NCBI RefSeq assembly: GCF_000340215.1
Contig: NW_006921546.1
Coordinates: forward strand, 442,788-506,787
From: Pseudocercospora fijiensis CIRAD86
Lineage: Eukaryota; Ascomycota; Dothideomycetes; Mycosphaerellales; Mycosphaerellaceae
Reading direction: 5' to 3'
DNA: 64,000 nucleotides
Part shown: piece after piece, positions 58,291 to 64,000 of the stretch
Position numbering within the stretch: the stretch's first letter is position 1
Layout of the letters: the number at the start of each line of letters is the position of its first letter
The notes under the pieces: generated by a model
What the model saw: only the letters and a program-made list of their open reading frames with translations
What the model was told of the DNA's origin: nothing
The model's database searches: none
Program-made: the position numbers and the translations under genes

Positions 58291-58674
58291 ATGACCGACA
58301 TATTGCAGCCATCATGCGCAACCCAACTTGCTGAAACCAAACAAGAGCGTGCTGCCGCGTCTCATCATCAAGCGCGCGATGATACGGAGACACGAGCCAA
58401 TGCTAATGCTGTAGGACATTTAGGCACAGCTGCCGAACACCGCGAGAGTCCTGCACGCTCCGAAGTCTCCCAGGCAAACAATGGCATCGCACACTCGCAG
58501 GAGCAATCCAACCAATCTCAAGACGAATTCGACCACCTACGCATCAAGCTACATCTGAGAGGATTGAAGACTGGCTGCAGGACATGCAGGATACGCAAGA
58601 AGAAATGTGACGAGGGGCAGCCACATTGCTACAACTGCTGGAGGAGGTCTCTCGTATGCGTTCCCTACGAGTAG
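58291..58674 (+). CDS. Short Zn2Cys6 zinc-cluster protein, probably truncated
   Basis: 127 codons from ATG 58,291 to TAG 58,674. Residues 1-85 are polar and disordered-looking. Residues about 90-125 form a complete Gal4-type binuclear cluster: GCRTCRIRKKKCDEGQPHCY then NCWRRSLVC, that is C-x2-C-x6-C-x6-C-x2-C-x6-C with the usual basic stretch after the second Cys. Such domains bind DNA, often CGG triplets, in fungal transcription factors, which normally run to 500-900 residues with a C-terminal regulatory domain. Here the frame stops three codons after the last Cys. Splicing at the GTATGC (58,653) would delete the sixth Cys, so an intron there is unlikely. It may be a decapitated transcription factor next to the transposon block, or a natural small zinc-cluster protein. 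Confidence 0.6.
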   Translation: MTDILQPSCATQLAETKQERAAASHHQARDDTETRANANAVGHLGTAAEHRESPARSEVSQANNGIAHSQEQSNQSQDEFDHLRIKLHLRGLKTGCRTCRIRKKKCDEGQPHCYNCWRRSLVCVPYE

Positions 58675-59270
58675 TCGCAGGATCAGCATTGGCATTGAGA
58701 CTTGCAGGCGGAATCGCTGCCGAACAGACCTGGCACGAATGGGGAACATCTAACAGTGGCTCGATAAGTGCCCGGGTAAAGCCCACATTCAGTCTCTTCA
58801 TCAGGTATCAACTTGAACCATCTTTGTAATTCGTATGGCTTGATTTGAAGTGCCTGTGATTAGCTTTTCTTTAGCATCGACATCAACTTCCACCGGACAC
58901 CTAAGACAATGTGCCACGCAGAAGCGCTGCCTAGCTAGACAGGAGGCCAATCATGTCTGCTGCTTGCTGCGCCGCCTACGTCCTGAAGCAGACACTGGCT
59001 GACTTTCGCAGTGTATCGAAGCCCAATGCGCAGAAGGAGAAGAGATGCGGATCTGGACAGCGGTGTTTCTTAGGCACGACGGCGATCCCAATCGAGCTCC
59101 TCGTCCATTTGGTCACTATAGTCAGGAGCTCTATAGAGCCTCTGGTAGATGAAGTTGTTCCTGAAGTCTGGCTGAGATTTAACTATACTGCTGTCGTCTT
59201 CCACCAACATCTTGGACACTGCAACCTATCGCTCTAAGCATTGCGAGTCCCCCGGAGCTGTTCATTCTCA
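58675..59270. other. No gene recognised
   Basis: Normal base composition, with short open frames only (for example 58,953-59,237) and none with recognisable features. Confidence 0.4.
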
Positions 59271-59580
59271 CTTTGCTCCGAGAACTTAGCCATCTCTAGA
59301 TGTGGTGAATGCCACACATCGTTGACTGGTTTGCATCGGATTCCGTCGCTTCATGCCCATTCTCACTCTCTTCTTGAGTCCCTTGATTGGTCTGCCTCCG
59401 GCGTTCGCGACATCGAGCATATCCCTACCTCATTTTGCTCCGAGCACTTGACCACGTCTAGAGGTGGTGAAGTGTAGCTGGCTTGCATCGGTTTCCGTCG
59501 CCTCATGCCCATTCGCACTCTTCTTTTTTGAGTCCCTTGACTAGTCTGCCTTCAACATCGAGCATCTCCCTATCCCCAGC
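59271..59580. repeat. Direct tandem repeat, period 162 bp, two units
   Basis: TTTGCTCCGAG.ACTT at 59,272 and 59,434 start two units that share GTGGTGAA, TTGCATCGG.TTCCGTCGC, TCATGCCCATTC and GAGTCCCTTGA. The units have diverged by substitutions and small indels of all kinds, unlike the transitions-only pattern of the RIP zone. Confidence 0.85.
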
Positions 59581-59989
59581 AGTGCTTTTCATGACCCCCG
59601 GATCGTTCACTCCTCCCGTTGCCTCAGCACCAGCTTATGATCCAGGATCCGGCCTTCGATGCACTCCAGGTGTGCAGGTTTTGGCTGAGTCCATTGCGAT
59701 GACAGCCCTCGGGAAGATGGTCATCATGAGGTCGAGAACAGCGTCAGAAAGACTGAGCATAGCGGTTCCGACTGTCATCAAGCTCACGTAGAAGTTTGTC
59801 ACAATGACGAGGTCCCTGTACCTTTGCTGTGCAGCTAGGGTTGCCTTGATGAATGCGGTGCCGGTCTATGCTTTTCATCCCCTCGAGAAAGCCGAGCGCG
59901 GGTTTCATTTCGCTGACTGGTTGGCGAAGACGATCGTGATTGACCCAGAGGCCAATGAGTACATGTCAATTATAGCCATAACGTCATTT

Positions 59990-60490
59990 TTGAAACCATG
60001 GCGAGCCAGAGGATGACCTCCTTCAAGAGTCTGCGCGGCTAGGCAACTAAGACCGCCACTGTGGATCAAGCGTCGGCAGTCTTCACGGCGCTTGGAGTGC
60101 CCGAAAGTCAGTGTCTGTTGAGAGTGCGATCACCGCTCCGCTCTTGGGGGAGCTCGGAATCCCATCCACGTATCGGGTTGCTCACCATGATCATCTTTCC
60201 GGCATTTTCGAACCCATGGCAATCTAGAGAATGGACACCTTCAAGGGCCTGCGCGGCTGGGTGACCAAGATCGTCATTGCGGATCAAGCGCCGGCATTCT
60301 CCACAGCGCATAGAGTGCCAGAGAGTCAATGTCTGTTGGGCTGCGATCACCGCTTTTGGGGGAACTCGGGATACCACCATGAATCAGGATGCTCGTCATG
60401 ATCATCTTCCCGGCATCACTTGTGAGCAGGAACTCGGGATACCACCCATGTGTCAGGATGCTCGTTATGGTCATCTTCCTGGCCATGGTC
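59990..60490. repeat. Degenerate direct repeats, 218-bp and about 75-bp periods
   Basis: 60,022-60,135 and 60,240-60,350 share TTCAAG.G.CTGCGCGGCT, GCGGATCAAGCG.CGGCA and GAGTCAATGTCTGTTG-like words (offset 218 bp). At 60,360-60,480 two further shorter units share CTCGGGATACCACC, TCAGGATGCTCGT and ATGGTCATCTTCC. The 218-bp period is not a multiple of three. Confidence 0.7.
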
Positions 60491-62950
60491 CTTCTGCACT
60501 CTTGCCATGTCGATTATGGGCACGAGAATCAGACTGAAATCGTAGCACATGATGATGTTGTTCATCGGTCGGATCCTGTTGATATAGACGCAATCGTAGT
60601 CGTCAACCAATAATCGCCTGGTCTCTTACAGCCTATGATGTCGTCGGGGCAGTGATCATTCAGTAATCCCGCCCACAGATGGGGTGCTGTTCGACAATGG
60701 GATCATCTCGCGGATTATGTCGTGCTGTCTGATAGGGTTCTCCACAGGCCTTATCCCATTGCACGTCTCTGCTGTGGCTGTTACCGATGGGTGGTCGGCT
60801 CGATCGTGGTCCCGTGTCGCAGTGTCAGTCGTCTTGAAATTGATCATGTCTGTATCGCGGACTTCCAATCAGAGTACGGCTGGCCTTCCCGAGCCAAGGA
60901 GCTGAGGTTCAATACTGGTGTGCAGATCTGTGCAGTTCACAGAGCTCAACACCATAAACTTACCGCCGTGTTGAGCATGCTGCGAGTCTTGTTAGTCGTC
61001 ACCAAACTCTCGTCATCATAATCATCGAGGAATTGCACTTCACTATCACGAGGCGTGTCATGGTTAGGAACAAGGGCTTAGTGAGAGATTTGTGCTTGAC
61101 AGTAGCCATCGTGAACACGACACAATGGCGGCAAGATGAGCAACTCGTGCGCGCCCTTGAGAACGCATCGGCCATTTTGAGGAAAAGTATTTGGAATAGC
61201 ATTCGTTAGATCTGCTGACCAGGATGACTTGCAATGCCGTATTCATAAGAGCATCGATCTCTTCGGCGCTTCTCGGCATTCGCAGTGATTTCCTCCAGCG
61301 GTCTTGTGACCGTAGCCATTGATCATCTCTCTGGCTATGTGGTTGCACAACTTGCAGAACCAGCTCTTTTGTCCAGAACCGAAGGGAGCATCATCGACAC
61401 CTCGCCAGTCGAGGGAGTCTTCCTCGTTGGCTTTCGTAACGGTCATGATGACCTGGTGGATTATCAACGGACAATGCGGGCAGCTGATGGCAACGCACTC
61501 GTCATGATCATGATCATCTTTGGGGGCATGTTTGGCAATTTCAGGTATGACCCAGCCAAGGAGATGATCTCCAGGGAGCCAAAACCACCGGTGGTGATGC
61601 TGGGCTGGGAGTCGGAGGCTGTGGAGGAAAGCGCAGATGGTTTTCTCGGAGTAGATGACAGCTAGTGGTTCTCATGCTCATGGGAAGAGCATCGGCGCTC
61701 AGATCATGTCGACGATGCACCGGAAGTCGGCCAAGATTGATCATCCGGCCCTTTCTCTGCCTCAAGGGCAACCGCTCGCTCGAACTCATCAGGAAGGGCT
61801 CCAAGCAGTTGTCTGGGTTGCCGGCCTACATCGGCTGGGGTGCTGATTTTGAGCGGGATGATGAACGTTGCCATAGTTGAGATCCTCAACATGACGGCGC
61901 TGAAATGGGCAGGGCAATGCAAAATCAGGATGGTTGACCAGCCCCGATGGCATTTTGATCAAGACTGCTATAGAAAGATTGATGAAGGGCATGCTTGGCA
62001 ACGTGCATATGACATCGGAGAATTCGCAGGGTACGACGTCCTCATTTAGTGCATGGCTTCGTGCCTCGTCGGTTCTTGGGCTAGCCTGATGTACTGTTTA
62101 GTCGCATTGATCATTCGTGAGGATCGTGCTGTGCTTGTGCTGGTCATTGGCGACAAATATTGCTGTCCAACAGCTCTCGATCGAGGCCCGTCCAACACCA
62201 GCCTTGGCCATGCCGCACCAACGTCTGATTTGTCTGGCACCTGGCACATGAAGCAGTTCTGTACAGTTGTGATGCGCATGCTGGTGGGGCATAGCGCCAG
62301 TGGTTTGCCGATAACATGAACCGAGTGTGAGGTCGAGCAGTTGTTCCAGTATGGAACTGGTTTTCAGAACACCGCGGGCATGTTTCTCGTAATGGCAAAG
62401 CGATCATCATCATGGATGGCCCTGTGTTGCAGCAGATGATACGTTGGAGCTCCAATCAATGTCATGTTTCTCATGAACGGAGCGGGCTGGGACATGTTGC
62501 CGGGGAATGGATGACCTGGGAGACTGTAAGCCATCGCTCACATAACAGCGCCGCAGTCCTGGTCCAGGAGAGCCATCCTTCTTGAGCCATGACATGTTGC
62601 TGCAGGTGATAGACATGTTCCAGTCGGCGTTCATCGTCACCATCATGTCGAGTATGTGTTTCGAGGTCGCCACATCTCCGCGATGTTGCAAGATTACAGT
62701 CAGAGAGGTTCGCTTGGTGTGAGTCGGCTTTCCCTCACCTGTAACTTCCACCATCATGATGACAGCGATCGCATTTCGATTCTCCTTTCCCATCCTCCGC
62801 CGGCTTGATGGAGGGCAACCCAGCACACGGAGTCTTCTGCTGGACAAGATTTCGGAGTCTGCCATGGTGATTGGAATGTTCTCCATGCCGCCGCCGAGCG
62901 TATCGCACTACGAGATCTTCGCCAGGAAGGCCTTTCAGCAAGCTCTCGGG
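60490..62950. other. GATCAT/CATCATGATG-rich sequence, no gene recognised
   Basis: Non-RIP sequence unusually rich in GATCAT, CATCATGA and TGGCAA words. Open frames up to 126 codons (61,285-61,665, plus) and 158 codons (62,410-62,886, minus) overlap others on both strands and have no recognisable domain. I read it as diverged repeat-derived or non-coding DNA, with the caveat that the two longest frames could be exons. Confidence 0.4.
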
Positions 62951-62957
62951 CTCAGTT

Positions 62958-63033
62958 CCCTCAGATTCTTCTTCCCTCAGATTCCTCGCCGCACAGATTC
63001 CTCACCAAACAGATTACCTACCACACAGATCCA
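62958..63033. repeat. 16-bp minisatellite, about 4.5 units
   Basis: Successive units of the type (C/A)C(T/A)CAGATTCCTC.CC. Examples are CCCTCAGATTCTTC, CCCTCAGATTCCTCG, GCACAGATTCCTCACC and AAACAGATTACCTACC. Confidence 0.8.
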
Positions 63034-64000
63034 GGTTGATCGGCGGCCATCGTCAGGTCAGCCTCAGCTTCCTCTGTTGTAGGCTCGGTTGATGCTACGC
63101 TCTTTCATTCCAACGACATCCAATGGCGATCTTGTCAAGACTACTGACATATCTTGTGCTCGCAAAACTCATGTGCCTTCCAATTCCATTCGCGTCGTGG
63201 ATCGCGTCCGCGCCGGCTAGCCGATGTATGTACTGTCGCGCCGCATACATGTAGCGCCAGCAGTGGGCGAATGCTCGCTATTCGGCGTGAGTCGAGAGTC
63301 TGAGGCGTGGTGAGGATGTTGTCGTTGTATCCGTGCGATTCCAATGTTGATGGGTCGTGGTGGACGCTCAGCCCAGGCCGCACAGCTGCATGATGGTGCC
63401 ACCATTCAGCTCAGCCAGTTGCTCTGATTCAACGGATTGGTGTGGCTCCCTGAGCTGATCAGTCGGTCGACTTTGTATCGAGAAACTTCCATTTTGGAGA
63501 GGCACCGTAAACCAGCCGCCGTTTCATGGCGCGAAGTGGTCTAAGGTGTTGTCGTCGATCGGCGCGTTGGGGGTGTTGTGATCGTTGGTGATCATTTCCG
63601 AGGTGTGGTATGTAGTGCTGGGTGTGCTCGTAGTGTCGCGGAGAGCGTGCTAAAGGTCAAGTGGAAAGTGAGTGCGCGTTGGAGATTGCGGAGGCAGTCG
63701 GCGGATCGGAGTCTTCCCCATTCAGCTTCTCACTACTGATGTCCAGTCAAACTTGAATGAGAATTTGACTAATCCCGGCTTTTCAACTAAAGATGCCAGG
63801 TGAAATTTCCTCGAGCACCACACACGTTTCCGACGCCGAAGAGCCTAACACTTCCTGATCATATGCATCGACATTTCCACATCTCATCCCCAGCCTGGCG
63901 CACAATCAATTATGCGCAACGCTCGCGACGATGCTCGATGACCATCTGCTACACACTATACCGCACATATCGGCAACGCGGAAAGAAAAAACGAGACCCG
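63034..64000. other. Non-RIP flank, no gene recognised; possible gene start near the end
   Basis: Contains only short frames. An ATG in good context (ACTAAAGATGCC, 63,793) opens a 21-codon frame (MPGEISSSTTHVSDAEEPNT...) ending at 63,858. It could be a first exon or upstream ORF of a gene beyond the window, but no splice site is convincing. Confidence 0.3.

Noticed and set aside
62410..62886. 158-codon minus-strand open frame as a gene
   Set aside because: Overlaps several frames on both strands, with no recognisable domain and no supporting context.

Overview
The window is a heavily mutated transposon graveyard from a filamentous ascomycete (Pezizomycotina), joined at about 57.9 kb to sequence of normal composition. 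From 1 to about 57,900 the dinucleotides CA and TG are strongly depleted, TA is in excess and CG is retained. Former CAA, CAG and TGG codons now read as stops. This is the CpA-to-TpA signature of repeat-induced point mutation (RIP), a process of this fungal group. RIP acts on duplicated DNA, so almost everything left of 57.9 kb was once multicopy. Genes there are relics recognised by reading through stops; I see no intact gene in that part.

Layout. 245-2020 is a Ty3/gypsy pol fragment. It is cut at 2021 by a partial hAT element running to about 4772, followed by a GATCC-rich fold-back. About 5.1-8.9 kb holds a Plavaka-type (KDZ-related) transposase relic on the minus strand. 9-14 kb holds tandem repeats, a 204-bp fold-back element, about 280 bp of pure TTC repeat, and a 100-N assembly gap inside an inverted repeat. 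14,105-45,092 is one hAT transposon with an exact 8-bp target duplication. Inside its transposase gene sits gypsy element A (19,713-39,912, chromodomain type). Inside A's protease/RT junction sits gypsy element B (21,854-34,873, opposite strand). Inside B's leader sits a 700-bp TRIM-like element (33,528-34,227). Each level has matched terminal repeats and a target duplication, so the insertion order is hAT, then A, then B, then TRIM. A 1,019-bp TA-flanked inverted-repeat element also sits in the hAT at 41,515.

45.1-57.9 kb is a second, differently organised block. It carries a relic SNF2-family helicase on the minus strand and, divergently, a long unrecognised gene relic on the plus strand that reads across the RIP boundary. 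57.9-64 kb lacks RIP. It encodes one recognisable short Zn2Cys6 protein, and then about 5 kb of sequence with degenerate direct repeats in which I cannot identify a gene.

The most interesting items are: near-palindromic GGGG/CCCC-centred elements punctuating every inter-ORF gap of element B (one also follows the pol gene of A); an unrecognised large third ORF in B with fewer stops than its pol, preceded by a poly-C/poly-T tract; a TRIM with pol III box-like sequences at its LTR boundary; and the SNF2-bearing repeated block.
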